From Pseudomonas quebecensis (GTDB lineage Bacteria; Pseudomonadota; Gammaproteobacteria; Pseudomonadales; Pseudomonadaceae): a DNA stretch of 64,000 nt. The position numbers and the translations under genes are program-made. Where the stretch lies: assembly GCF_026410085.1 (NCBI RefSeq), contig NZ_CP112866.1, forward strand, positions 3,781,001 through 3,845,000, read 5' to 3'. This document shows, one piece after another, positions 16,010 through 26,361 of the stretch. The stretch's first letter is position 1; every line of letters starts with the position of its first letter. The notes below the pieces were generated by a model. That model saw only the letters and a program-made list of their open reading frames with translations, was not told the DNA's origin and did no database searches.

Positions 16010-18187
16010 ATGACTTCTAAAAATAACTCTGCCACCGTGGTATCCGACGTGTTGCTCACAGCTCCTGCGGAAAAACCCTCAGGTTCCAAGTCATTGAGCT
16101 CCACCTCCGCGCTGGCCACCCAGCAATACCTGTACTTCACCGAGACCAATACCGACCGCATCCTCGACAATCTCGACGGTCTGCGTGACATGGTGTTCCC
16201 GCGTCCGCCTCACGCCGAGGGCGATGGCGAACAGCACAGCGACCAGGAATTCCCCTCGGTGTGCCTGATCGGCCTGGGTCGTTGCGGTTCGAACATCGCC
16301 CTGGATGTGGCAGAGCTGGTGTACAACGCGCGCAAGTTTTACCTGAACGAGTTCAGCACTGAAGACAAGTCGATCGATAAGGGTTACAGCCCGGCCCAGT
16401 GGATCCGCAACAACCTGCGCCTGGGCAATGGCAAGGCCAGCAAACCGGTATTCCTGGTGGAGCCGCTGGTCATGCTGGGCGATCTGGACAAGGACATCGC
16501 CGGGCGCATCCGCTTCTCGCGCAAGAACGAAAAAAGCGGGTTCCTGCGCGACTACAGCAAAATGAAAATCATGGACCTGTCGGAAGTGCACGCCGGTGGC
16601 GCCGGCAACGCGCCAATCCTGGGCCAGTACCTGGCCAAGATCATCCTCAATAAAGACACCCAGCGCTTTTCCAGCCCCGACTGGAAGATGATTCACTCGT
16701 ACCTCATCGATTCATGCGGCATCAAGGCCAACCAGTCGCGCCTGTATTTTTCGATCTTCAGCGCCGGCGGTGGCACCGGCTCGGGCATGGCTTCGGAGTT
16801 CGGCCTGGCCCAGCAGCATTCGTACATGAACAAGACATTCGACACCAAGCCCGCCGACGAGCACGACAGCAAGAGCGGCCACGCCTTCGTGTTCGAGCCG
16901 ATCTTTACCAGCGGCATTTGCGTGCTGCCGAATATTTCCGACCATCGCAGCGAGATGTCCGAGGCCTTGCACATCAACGCCGGGCGTCTGCTATGCAAAT
17001 ACCTGTCGGAAGAATGGGATTTCTCTTACAACTTCGCCAATGAAGACAGCAGCGAAGCCAGTGTGAAAGGGCGTATCCGGCCCTGGAACGCCATGATGCT
17101 GATCTCCAACGACATCATGCGTTATGCCGAAGAAAGCGATGACGGCAACATCCAGAACATTGATGTCAATGCCATGGAAAAACACGCCAACCAATACATC
17201 TCACAGCAGATCTTCAACATTCTTACGGCCCAGGCCGTGACCACCGACTACGATCAGAACTATTTCCGGCGCGCCGGCATCGACATCGGCGAGACCATTC
17301 GCCTGGATGCCAACGACTTGTTTATGAGCCTGGCCGGTCCTGTGGCGATTGCGTACGCTGAATCCGTCGTCCCCGAAACCCCGGCGCCCTCGAATGACAA
17401 ATTCAAGGTGTTCGAAAAAGAACCTCAGCGCCTGAACATCGACGACCTGTTCTTCCGGTCCATCGACCTGCCGCATTTCAACAAGGTCACCCAGGCCATC
17501 GAAGGCATCAGCCTGTTGCCGATCGAGTCCAAGCGCTACAAGGCATCCCTGGAGCAATACAAGAACTCCGGCTATGACGCAGCGGCGCTGCACGACCTGC
17601 ACTTCTTCAAGAACTGCTCGTCGGTGGTGTCGATCGTCTCATTGCCCAAGGACTACAAGCTGTCCTACATGGATCTGAATCGGCTCAAGACGCACCTCAA
17701 CAGCCTGTTCCCCAACACCACGCTCAAGCGTTATGCCCTGGTGATCGGCGCGTCGGCCAACCTGTCGCTGACCACCCTGATCGCTAAGAGCCCGTGCCTG
17801 TCGGACGACTTCCTGACGCTGATCGTGGCGTTTATCAAACGCTGTTTCGCCCGCAACCCCTACCGATTCGATGACACCCTGGACAACTCGATCCTGGACT
17901 TCATCATCCACGAGGATTTCGATGAGGAGCGCATCGACGAACTGCTCAACGAGTTCGAGAACCCGGCGAAAATCCTCGATACCAACTGGTACGCGATCAA
18001 ACCGATGTACGAGAAGAAGTACCGCGAGCTGATCAACGACAAAGAGAAGTTCGTGTCCATCAATGACATTCGCCTGTCACGGGACTGCGTGAAAAAGGCG
18101 ATCAAGTACCTGCGCGAGATTTACCGTCACCGCATCGGCAAGACCAAGGTGATTTCACTGAACAACCACACCGGCAAGACCGGCTAG
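16010..18187 (+). CDS. Tubulin/FtsZ-superfamily GTPase-like protein of 725 residues
   Basis: A large tubulin-superfamily protein of unknown function. After a Ser/Thr-rich, probably disordered N-terminus (1-80), the nucleotide-binding loops appear in the right order: GLGRCGSNIA (88-97, loop T1), GGAGNAPILG (196-205, T3), the tubulin signature GGGTGSG (253-259, T4), MLISND (363-368, T6, the Asn expected to touch guanine) and RLDAND (431-436, T7, keeping both acidic residues but with Arg for the usual Asn). About 290 residues follow with no recognised domain and a basic end. FtsZ is about 400 residues and phage PhuZ about 315, so this is neither. The SD is weak. It reads alone, after the MHYT-GGDEF-EAL gene (204-base gap), with no TubR-like partner nearby. 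Confidence 0.85.
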   Translation: MTSKNNSATVVSDVLLTAPAEKPSGSKSLSSTSALATQQYLYFTETNTDRILDNLDGLRDMVFPRPPHAEGDGEQHSDQEFPSVCLIGLGRCGSNIALDVAELVYNARKFYLNEFSTEDKSIDKGYSPAQWIRNNLRLGNGKASKPVFLVEPLVMLGDLDKDIAGRIRFSRKNEKSGFLRDYSKMKIMDLSEVHAGGAGNAPILGQYLAKIILNKDTQRFSSPDWKMIHSYLIDSCGIKANQSRLYFSIFSAGGGTGSGMASEFGLAQQHSYMNKTFDTKPADEHDSKSGHAFVFEPIFTSGICVLPNISDHRSEMSEALHINAGRLLCKYLSEEWDFSYNFANEDSSEASVKGRIRPWNAMMLISNDIMRYAEESDDGNIQNIDVNAMEKHANQYISQQIFNILTAQAVTTDYDQNYFRRAGIDIGETIRLDANDLFMSLAGPVAIAYAESVVPETPAPSNDKFKVFEKEPQRLNIDDLFFRSIDLPHFNKVTQAIEGISLLPIESKRYKASLEQYKNSGYDAAALHDLHFFKNCSSVVSIVSLPKDYKLSYMDLNRLKTHLNSLFPNTTLKRYALVIGASANLSLTTLIAKSPCLSDDFLTLIVAFIKRCFARNPYRFDDTLDNSILDFIIHEDFDEERIDELLNEFENPAKILDTNWYAIKPMYEKKYRELINDKEKFVSINDIRLSRDCVKKAIKYLREIYRHRIGKTKVISLNNHTGKTG

Positions 18188-18554
18188 GTTGAGGCGCGGC
18201 CATCGCGGCCTGGAAATCCATGGGCAGCCTCCTGACGCTGTGGTGAGCGGGCTTACTGGGTGAGCGGGCTTGCCGTGGTGAGCGGGCTTGCCCCGCGCTG
18301 GGCCGCGAAGCGGCCCCATTCCAGACGACACGGGGCAACCCCCTGCCCCACTCACTCACAAAATCACAACCTTTACTGCCACACCCGGAAACAATTCCCC
18401 ACGCATTCCTTCCCACGCAAAACTGTTCCCGTGACGTTTACGTCACCCTGATCTGTGACCTTTCTTCACGGCAAGGTGCCATCACCGGCGCAGCGGTTAC
18501 TCCGCTACACACTCGACGCGCAAAAATACATGCACCCTTTTAGTGCGCCGCTCC
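18188..18554. other. 367-base intergenic region with REP-type repeats
   Basis: Left two thirds: repeat cluster (see 18242-18352). Right third (about 18360-18554): no gene and no clear signal seen. Two genes converge here (the tubulin-like gene and the DUF2288 gene), so no promoter is required. Confidence 0.6.
18242..18352. repeat. REP-type cluster with a triplicated 13-base unit
   Basis: GGTGAGCGGGCTT occurs three times in tandem (18242-18254, 18259-18271, 18277-18289), spaced 17 and 18 bases apart. The third copy continues into GCCCCGCGCTGGGCCGCGAAGCGGCCCC-like sequence, the known pseudomonad repeat head. An oppositely oriented relative (ACGGGGCAACCCCCTGCCCC) follows near 18329-18348. The layout suggests a REP doublet whose left half expanded by slippage. 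It sits between convergent genes. Confidence 0.7.
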
Positions 18555-18857
18555 TCACACCGCCCTTTCCTGGATCAGAATCCACGGCGAAACCACAACC
18601 GCCCATAGGCTCGGGTCACGCTCGACCAAGTCCAGCGCCCGCGTCGCAGACACTTCGCCCAGGCTGCCGGAGGCCAGCCAGGCGGCGACTTTGTCGCGGT
18701 TATCTTCGGCCATGCCCTCAGCCGCCTCGATCAAATCCAGGCTGGCATCGACCCACAATAGGGCACCCTTGGCAAAGAACGGCTCAAGCTCCTTCCAGGA
18801 GATTTCGGCGGTTTCACCGAGCAGCTTGGCATAGAGGGTGCTAGGTTCTTGCGTCAT
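18555..18857 (-). CDS. DUF2288 family protein
   Basis: A 100-residue cytoplasmic protein, MTQEPSTLYAKLLGETAEISWKEL..., ending LWAVVVSPWILIQERAV. The pattern 'LYAKLLGET-SWKELEPFFAKGALLWVD' is the hallmark of DUF2288, a small family of unknown function found in many gamma-proteobacteria and cyanobacteria. I chose the ATG at 18857, preceded by AAGGTGG; the longer frame adds only ten residues without an SD. It is divergent from braC, as PA1075 appears to be in P. aeruginosa. I can name no function. Confidence 0.82.
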   Translation of the reverse strand: MTQEPSTLYAKLLGETAEISWKELEPFFAKGALLWVDASLDLIEAAEGMAEDNRDKVAAWLASGSLGEVSATRALDLVERDPSLWAVVVSPWILIQERAV

Positions 18858-19212
18858 GGGAGTCCACCTTGGAAAAAGTCGGCGCAATCATAGCGTCACG
18901 TCTCGTTTAGAAAAACCCAAGGCAGAAAAACCCGGTTGCAATTGAGTCATCGAGAAAAACGTCAGGAAAGCCAAGGATTGCCGAAGCGTCTGTCACCACC
19001 CGCGCCGCAATTCTGTCTTTTCCTGTCGTTAAAGCGACACCCACGGAATTTGCCCCTGGCAGCCAGCTTTTCAAGCGATCAACCGGCGCTCTACACTGTA
19101 CCGGTACAGTTGCCAGGCGGTTGCCGGGGGGATATTCCAGATATCCGATCCGGTTCAGCTGCCGATCAGGCCGCTAGAACTATAAAAAATACAACAGTAA
19201 GAGTGGAGCACT
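18858..19212. promoter_or_regulatory. 355-base divergent promoter region, DUF2288 gene / braC
   Basis: No gene. Close to braC there is a TATAAA at 19181-19186, a candidate -10 about 27 bases before the ATG, without a clear -35. The SD GAGTGGAG precedes braC. The stretch near 18950-19030 holds a short open frame without SD or similarity. I could not identify a leucine-responsive (Lrp) or NtrC site with confidence. Confidence 0.45.
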
Positions 19213-20340
19213 ATGAATAAGGCTACTAAGCAGATTTCCAAACTGTTTGCCGCTATGGTCCTGGCTGGGGTTGCGGGCCATTCGTTCGCTGCCGACACCA
19301 TCAAGATCGGCATCGCCGGTCCGAAGACCGGCCCTGTGACCCAGTACGGTGACATGCAGTTCATGGGCGCCAAGCAGGCCATCGCCGACATCAACGCCAA
19401 GGGCGGCGTCGACGGCAAGATGCTCGAAGCCAAGGAATACGACGACGCCTGCGATCCCAAGCAAGCCGTGGCCGTGGCCAACAAAGTGGTGAACGACGGC
19501 GTCAAGTTCGTGGTCGGTCACCTGTGCTCCAGCTCTACTCAACCCGCCTCGGATATTTATGAAGACGAAGGCGTCATCATGATTACCCCGGCAGCCACCA
19601 GCCCGGAAATCACTGCCCGTGGCTACAAGCTGATCTTCCGCACCATCGGCCTGGACAGCGCCCAGGGCCCCGCGGCCGGTAACTACATCGCCGACCACGT
19701 GAAGCCCAAAGTCGTTGCGGTACTGCACGACAAACAGCAATACGGTGAAGGCATCGCCACCGCGGTCAAGCAGACCCTTGAGAAGAAAGGCGTAAAAGTT
19801 GCCGTCTTCGAAGGCCTGAACGCCGGTGACAAAGATTTCTCCTCGATCATCCAGAAACTCAAGCAAGCCAACGTCGACTTTGTCTACTACGGCGGCTACC
19901 ACCCTGAACTGGGTCTGATCCTGCGCCAGTCCAAGGAAAAAGGCCTGAACGCCAAGTTCATGGGGCCGGAAGGCGTCGGCAACGACTCCATCTCCCAGAT
20001 CGCCCAGGACGCTTCCGAAGGCCTGCTGGTAACCCTGCCGAAATCCTTCGACACCGATCCGGCCAACAAAGCCATCGTGGAAGAGTTCACCAAGAACAAG
20101 CAGGACCCGACCGGTCCGTTCGTGTTCCCGGCCTACTCGGCCATCGAAGTCATCGCCGGCGGTATCAAAGCCGCCAAGAGCGAAGACACCGCCAAAGTGG
20201 CTGAAGCCATCCACGCCGGCACCTTCAAGACCCCTACCGGCGACCTGAGCTTTGACAAAAAGGGCGACCTGAAAGACTTCAAGTTCGTGGTCTACGAATG
20301 GCACTTCGGCAAACCTAAAACCGAAGTTTCTCCTCAGTAA
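19213..20340 (+). CDS. braC: Branched-chain amino acid-binding protein BraC
   Basis: Periplasmic solute-binding protein for leucine, isoleucine and valine (also alanine/threonine in P. aeruginosa). It is 375 residues with a signal peptide ending VAGHSFAADTIKIG (cleavage after SFA, around residue 26). The type I periplasmic fold begins DTIKIGIAGPKTGPVTQYG, and the Cys pair in DDACDPKQ and VGHLCSSS is that of LivJ/LivK/BraC. A terminator-like hairpin 20 bases after the stop separates it from braDEFG, which should leave more BraC transcript than permease transcript, as expected for a binding protein. Confidence 0.95.
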   Translation: MNKATKQISKLFAAMVLAGVAGHSFAADTIKIGIAGPKTGPVTQYGDMQFMGAKQAIADINAKGGVDGKMLEAKEYDDACDPKQAVAVANKVVNDGVKFVVGHLCSSSTQPASDIYEDEGVIMITPAATSPEITARGYKLIFRTIGLDSAQGPAAGNYIADHVKPKVVAVLHDKQQYGEGIATAVKQTLEKKGVKVAVFEGLNAGDKDFSSIIQKLKQANVDFVYYGGYHPELGLILRQSKEKGLNAKFMGPEGVGNDSISQIAQDASEGLLVTLPKSFDTDPANKAIVEEFTKNKQDPTGPFVFPAYSAIEVIAGGIKAAKSEDTAKVAEAIHAGTFKTPTGDLSFDKKGDLKDFKFVVYEWHFGKPKTEVSPQ

Positions 20341-20360
20341 GCCAGGCATTACTGGTCAAC

Positions 20361-20390
20361 AAGCCCACTGTGAAAGCAGTGGGCTTTGTT
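20361..20390 (+). terminator. Partial terminator between braC and braD
   Basis: AAGCCCACTG-TGAAAG-CAGTGGGCTT followed by TGTTTT. A perfect 10-base stem with a broken T run, positioned to end some braC transcripts while letting others continue into braDEFG. Confidence 0.85.
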
Positions 20391-20569
20391 TTACGAGGTT
20401 TATGGGCCATGTCACCCGCGATCCGGGCGCTGGCTCACCTGAAAATCTTAAAACCGTCACCAGCGGTTCGCTGGCAAACGCTACGTGCAAATGTGCTCAC
20501 AGAACACAGCACGGGGCCGGAACATGACTCCACCAGTGAAATGCGTATCGGGTTTTTAGGAGCGCTGTA

Positions 20570-21489
20570 ATGCCTGAGATCTATCATTTTTTCCAACAGC
20601 TGGTTAATGGCCTGACCATTGGCAGCACCTATGCCTTGATAGCCATTGGCTACACAATGGTTTACGGCATCATTGGAATGATCAACTTCGCCCATGGCGA
20701 GGTGTACATGATTGGTTCCTACGTGGCCTTCATCGCCCTTGCCGGGCTGGCCATGATGGGTATCCACTCCCTGCCGCTGTTGATGACCGCTGCCTTCATT
20801 GCATCGATCGTCGTAACCAGTGCCTATGGCTACAGTATCGAACGCGTTGCCTACCGCCCCCTGCGCGGCAGCAACCGTCTGATCCCGTTGATTTCCGCCA
20901 TCGGCATGTCGATTTTCCTGCAGAACACCGTATTGCTGTCCCAGGACTCCAAGGATAAATCCATCCCCAACCTGATCCCGGGGAGCATCTCTTTCGGCCC
21001 AGGCGGCGCGGAAGAAGTCCTGATTTCCTACATGCAGATCCTGGTCTTCGTGGTCACACTGGTGGCGATGCTGGGCCTGACCGTGTTTATCTCTCGCTCC
21101 CGTCTGGGCCGCGCCTGCCGGGCCTGCGCCGAAGACATCAAGATGGCCAACCTGTTGGGCATCAATACCAACAACATCATCGCCCTGACCTTCGTGATCG
21201 GTGCCGCGCTCGCTGCCGTCGCGGCGGTGCTGCTGAGCATGCAGTACGGCGTGATCAACCCCAACGCCGGTTTCCTGGTAGGCCTCAAGGCCTTTACCGC
21301 AGCGGTCTTGGGCGGTATCGGCAGTATCCCGGGCGCCATGCTCGGCGGGCTGGTGCTGGGTGTGGCCGAAGCGTTTGGCGCCGATATTTTCGGCGACCAG
21401 TACAAGGACGTCGTGGCGTTCGGCCTGTTGGTCCTGGTGTTGTTGTTCCGTCCGACCGGCATTTTGGGCCGTCCGGAGGTTGAGAAAGT

Positions 21490-21493
<4 letters not shown>
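20570..21493 (+). CDS. braD: Branched-chain amino acid ABC permease BraD (LivH)
   Basis: A 307-residue inner-membrane permease subunit of the high-affinity branched-chain amino acid importer. It starts [33 protein letters not shown], the LivH signature, and contains [20 protein letters not shown], the cytoplasmic EAA-like loop that docks on the ATPases. TTTTAGGAGC gives a good SD. A 229-base leader separates it from braC and holds the hairpin at 20361. The stop overlaps the braE start by 4 bases. Confidence 0.96.
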
Positions 21494-22739
<1,246 letters not shown>

Positions 22740-22743
<4 letters not shown>

Positions 22744-23507
22744 GCCGCGAGATCCTGAAAGTCGAAAATCTGAGCATGCGCTTCGGCGGCCTGCTCGCGG
22801 TCAACGGCGTGGCCCTGACTGTGAAAGAGAAACAGGTTGTGGCGCTGATCGGCCCCAACGGCGCCGGCAAGACCACGGTGTTCAACTGCCTCACCGGCTT
22901 CTACAAACCGAGCGGCGGCAGCATCCTGCTGGACGGCCAGCCGATCCAGGGCCTGGCCGGTCACGAAATCGCGCGCAAGGGCGTGGTGCGCACGTTCCAG
23001 AACGTGCGGCTGTTCAAGGACATGACGGCGGTCGAGAACCTGCTGATTGCCCAGCACCGGCACCTGAATACCAACTTCTTCGCCGGCCTGTTCAAGACCC
23101 CGGCGTTCCGCAAGAGCGAGCGCGAGGCCATGGAATACGCCGCGTACTGGCTGGACAAGGTCAACCTCACCGAGTTTGCCAACCGTCCCGCCGGCACCCT
23201 GGCCTATGGTCAGCAACGTCGGCTGGAAATCGCCCGCTGCATGATGACCCGCCCACGGATCCTCATGCTCGACGAACCGGCCGCCGGCTTGAACCCCAAG
23301 GAAACCGAAGACCTCAAGGCGCTGATCAGCGTACTGCGTGAGGAAAATAACGTGACGGTGCTGCTGATCGAACACGACATGAAACTGGTCATGAGCATCT
23401 CCGATCATATCGTGGTGATCAACCAGGGCACACCGCTGGCCGACGGAACCCCGGAGCAGATCCGCGACAATCCCGAAGTGATCAAAGCCTATCTGGGGGA
23501 AGCGTAA
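22740..23507 (+). CDS. braF: Branched-chain amino acid ABC ATPase BraF (LivG)
   Basis: A 255-residue ABC ATPase. Walker A is GPNGAGKTT near residue 38, the signature is [13 protein letters not shown] (a LivG-type variant of LSGGQ), Walker B is [13 protein letters not shown], and the switch His is in IEHDMKLVM. It pairs with BraG as the energising heterodimer of the importer. It starts inside the braE stop codon and is followed by braG after one base. Confidence 0.96.
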
Positions 23508-23508
23508 A

Positions 23509-24210
23509 ATGCTGCAATTCGAAAACGTTTCCACTTTCTACGGCAAGATCCAGGCCCTGCACAGCGTCAATGTGGAAGTGCGCCAGGGTGAGATCGTCAC
23601 CCTGATCGGTGCCAACGGTGCCGGTAAGTCGACCCTGCTGATGACCTTGTGCGGTTCGCCCCAGGCCTACAGTGGCAGCATCCGCTATATGGGTGAGGAA
23701 CTGGTGGGCCAGCCGTCGTCGCAGATCATGCGCAAGAGCATTGCTGTGGTGCCGGAAGGCCGTCGGGTGTTTTCGCGTCTGACCGTGGAAGAGAACCTGG
23801 CAATGGGCGGGTTCTTCACCGACAAGGGCGACTATCAGGAGCAGATGGACAAGGTGCTGCACTTGTTTCCACGGCTCAAGGAACGCTTCAGCCAGCGCGG
23901 CGGCACCATGTCCGGCGGCGAGCAGCAAATGCTCGCCATCGGCCGAGCGCTGATGAGCAAGCCCAAGTTGCTGCTGTTGGACGAACCGTCCCTGGGCCTG
24001 GCCCCGATCATCATCCAGCAGATCTTCGACATCATCGAACAACTGCGCAAGGACGGTGTAACCGTGTTCCTGGTGGAGCAGAACGCCAACCAGGCGCTGA
24101 AGATCGCCGACCGTGCCTATGTGCTGGAGAACGGCCGGGTGGTGATGCAAGGCTCGGGCGAGCAACTGCTGACCGACCCGAAAGTGCGCGAGGCGTACCT
24201 GGGCGGTTAA
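23509..24210 (+). CDS. braG: Branched-chain amino acid ABC ATPase BraG (LivF)
   Basis: A 233-residue ABC ATPase, the second nucleotide-binding subunit. Walker A is GANGAGKST near residue 37, the signature MSGGEQQMLAIGRAL, Walker B LLLLDEPSLGLAP. The switch-region residue is Gln (VEQNANQAL) instead of His, as is normal in LivF. Last gene of the operon, closed by a strong terminator at 24243. Confidence 0.96.
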   Translation: MLQFENVSTFYGKIQALHSVNVEVRQGEIVTLIGANGAGKSTLLMTLCGSPQAYSGSIRYMGEELVGQPSSQIMRKSIAVVPEGRRVFSRLTVEENLAMGGFFTDKGDYQEQMDKVLHLFPRLKERFSQRGGTMSGGEQQMLAIGRALMSKPKLLLLDEPSLGLAPIIIQQIFDIIEQLRKDGVTVFLVEQNANQALKIADRAYVLENGRVVMQGSGEQLLTDPKVREAYLGG

Positions 24211-24242
24211 GAGAAGGTTGCTGAACGAACCGGACCCAAATG

Positions 24243-24272
24243 TGGGAGGGGGCAGCCCCTCCCATTTTTTTT
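24243..24272 (+). terminator. Rho-independent terminator of the bra operon
   Basis: TGGGAGGGG-GCAG-CCCCTCCCA followed by eight T. The stem resembles half a REP sequence (GTGGGAGGGGG), so a REP appears to be used as the terminator. Confidence 0.92.
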
Positions 24273-24384
24273 GCATTGTTTGAGGTTATTTCTCCCGCCC
24301 CTGTAACGAACCGCGTCCTCCTACCTCTAGTGGTGCAAGCAGGCATTCAAGCCCGCTTCTCAACCCACTGCTGGAGTTACCCCA

Positions 24385-24681
24385 ATGACGACCAAACTGT
24401 CCGCCACCGCCCTCATCCTCGCCCTGGGCTCGACCCTGAGCCTGTCCGCCCTGACCACCAGCGCCCACGCGGCCGATGACATGCAAAAGTGCTTCGGCGT
24501 TGCTGAAGCCGGCCAGAACGATTGCGCCGCCGGCCCCGGCACTTCCTGTGCGGGCACCTCGAAAACCAAGGATCAGGCCGATGCCTGGAAACTGGTCCCC
24601 GCCGGTACGTGCACCGAGACCCCCAGCACTACCTCGCCGACCGGCTTCGGCCAGGAAGCCGCGTTCGCCGCCAAATCCTGA
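24385..24681 (+). CDS. Bufferin-type RiPP precursor, DUF2282 family (BufA)
   Basis: A 98-residue exported peptide with a Sec signal ([10 protein letters not shown]... cleavage after TSAHA, around residue 29). The core has the DUF2282 layout: [19 protein letters not shown], then [15 protein letters not shown], then VPAGTC. It holds four cysteines (C36, C47, C55, C76). In the bufferin family these cysteines are converted to heterocycles by the neighbouring MNIO enzyme before export, giving a periplasmic copper-binding metallophore. CTGGAG lies about 8 bases upstream. It is first gene of a four-gene operon. A TGTAAC at 24302-24307 could be an ECF-sigma -35, but no matching -10 was found. Confidence 0.9.
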   Translation: MTTKLSATALILALGSTLSLSALTTSAHAADDMQKCFGVAEAGQNDCAAGPGTSCAGTSKTKDQADAWKLVPAGTCTETPSTTSPTGFGQEAAFAAKS

Positions 24682-24712
24682 ACCCTCACCCGGCCGCGCC
24701 TGAGTATCGACG

Positions 24713-25588
24713 ATGACACCTATATTACCGCCCACATGCTCACCGGCTCAGGCGCCCGGCTTGCCTGATCGGGCCGGGCTGGGGCTCAAGCACGAGCACT
24801 TTGTCGAAGTGCTTGAAACCTTGCCCGACCTCGGTTTTTTTGAAGTGCATGCCGAAAACTACATGATGGCCGGCGGCCCGTTTCATCACTATCTGGGGCT
24901 GATCCGTGAACGCTACCCGCTGTCGCTGCACGGCGTGGGCCTGTCCATCGGCGGCGAAGGCCCGCTCGACCGTGACCACCTGGCACGCCTGGCTGCGCTG
25001 CTTGAGCGCTATCAACCCCAGGCTTTTTCCGAACACCTGGCCTGGTCCAGTCATGGCCCGGTGTTTCTCAACGACCTGCTGCCCCTGGCCTATGACAGCG
25101 CCACCCTGCACCGTGTGTGCGATCACATCGACCAGGTCCAGAGCACGCTCAAGCGGCCAATGCTGCTGGAGAACCCGTCGACTTACCTGTTATTGGAACG
25201 TTCGACCCTGGACGAGACTGACTTCATCAGGGAGGTCATCCGCCGCACTGGCTGCGGTTTGCTGCTGGACGTGAACAATGTCTATGTGACGTGCACCAAC
25301 CACCAGCGTGATCCGGATGCCTACCTGAACGCCCTGCCCTTGCATGCCGTGGGGGAGATACATCTGGCCGGCTTTGCCGAAGACACCGACAGCCTGGGCG
25401 ATCGCCTGCTGATTGACGACCATGGCGCCTCCATTGATAACGCCGTATGGCAGCTGTATCAACGGGTGCTGGGGCGGATCGGCGCGGTACCGACGCTGAT
25501 CGAGCGGGACAACCAGGTGCCCGCCTTATCGGTGTTGTTGGCCCAAGCGTGGCAGGCCGAATGGCAGCTGTCGCAGGTGCGCCCATGA
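24713..25588 (+). CDS. MNIO (DUF692) iron-dependent oxidase, bufferin maturase BufB
   Basis: A 291-residue TIM-barrel multinuclear non-haem iron-dependent oxidase. Conserved metal-ligand stretches are visible: EVHAENYM (44-51), LHGVGLSIG (72-80), SEHLAW (106-111), LENPSTY (152-158), LLDVNNVYV (184-192), EIHLAGF (215-221), IDDHG (235-239). It should act on the cysteines of the DUF2282 peptide encoded 31 bases upstream. The next gene starts inside its stop codon. An active enzyme is expected, as no key His/Glu/Asp appears to be missing. Confidence 0.92.
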   Translation: MTPILPPTCSPAQAPGLPDRAGLGLKHEHFVEVLETLPDLGFFEVHAENYMMAGGPFHHYLGLIRERYPLSLHGVGLSIGGEGPLDRDHLARLAALLERYQPQAFSEHLAWSSHGPVFLNDLLPLAYDSATLHRVCDHIDQVQSTLKRPMLLENPSTYLLLERSTLDETDFIREVIRRTGCGLLLDVNNVYVTCTNHQRDPDAYLNALPLHAVGEIHLAGFAEDTDSLGDRLLIDDHGASIDNAVWQLYQRVLGRIGAVPTLIERDNQVPALSVLLAQAWQAEWQLSQVRP

Positions 25589-26361
25589 CTACCCACGGCA
25601 CATTTGCCCGCGCACTGCTGGAACCCGACCGGGCCTGCCCGGCTGGTTTGTTCAGCCGTAACGGTGCCGATCCGGCCAGCCGCTTTGCGGTATACCGCAA
25701 TAACGTGCACAACGGCTTGATCAATGCGCTGGCATCGGCGTACCCGGTCACTCTGCAACTGGTGGGCGATGCCTTCTTTCGCGCCATGGCCGGCCTCTAC
25801 GTGCAGGCGCATCCGCCCACCAGTCCATTGATCGGCGAATACGGCAGCACCTTCGCCGGGTTTATCCAAGACTTCGAACCGGCGGCCAGCGTGCGCTACC
25901 TGGCGGATATCGCACGCCTGGAGCGCCTGCGGGTACGTGCTTACCACGCCGCCGATGACCAGCCGCTGGCGCCACAGGCCGTGCTCGACGCCTTGCAAGG
26001 TCGCGCCGACCTCGGCGCGGTGCGCCTGCAGCTGCATCCCAGCGTCGCCACGCTGATGTCACCGTATGCCGTAGTCACAGTATGGGCGGCGCATCAGACC
26101 GAAGGCGGCCTGGCCACCCTCGATCCCGGGTACGCGCAAGGCGCGTTGGTCCTGCGCCAGGGCTTGGAGGTCAAGGTGTTCGCCATCGACGCCGGCTCCG
26201 TGACCTTCATCCAGCGCCTCGTCTGGGGCGAAACATTGCAGACCGCCGTAGAAGGGGCCCTGGACGCCAGCAACGACTTCGACCTGCACCAATGCCTGAC
26301 GCTGTTGATCAGCCACCACGCCATCACTTATTTACACCTGGACTCAAAGGTATCGCCATGA
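25585..26361 (+). CDS. DUF2063 partner protein, bufferin operon (BufC)
   Basis: A 258-residue protein starting [15 protein letters not shown]. The N-terminal DUF2063 domain shows the typical [32 protein letters not shown]. This family is the usual companion of DUF692 enzymes and is thought to present the precursor peptide to the oxidase. The ATG at 25585 overlaps the bufB-type stop (ATGA); a longer reading from 25447 is a shadow of the upstream gene. Its own stop overlaps the next start in the same way, so the operon is tightly coupled. Confidence 0.9.
   Translation: MTTHGTFARALLEPDRACPAGLFSRNGADPASRFAVYRNNVHNGLINALASAYPVTLQLVGDAFFRAMAGLYVQAHPPTSPLIGEYGSTFAGFIQDFEPAASVRYLADIARLERLRVRAYHAADDQPLAPQAVLDALQGRADLGAVRLQLHPSVATLMSPYAVVTVWAAHQTEGGLATLDPGYAQGALVLRQGLEVKVFAIDAGSVTFIQRLVWGETLQTAVEGALDASNDFDLHQCLTLLISHHAITYLHLDSKVSP

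Noticed and set aside
24302..24330. ECF sigma promoter for the bufferin operon
   Set aside because: TGTAAC fits a -35, but no CGTC/CGAA-type -10 occurs at 15-17 bases, so I did not list it as a feature.
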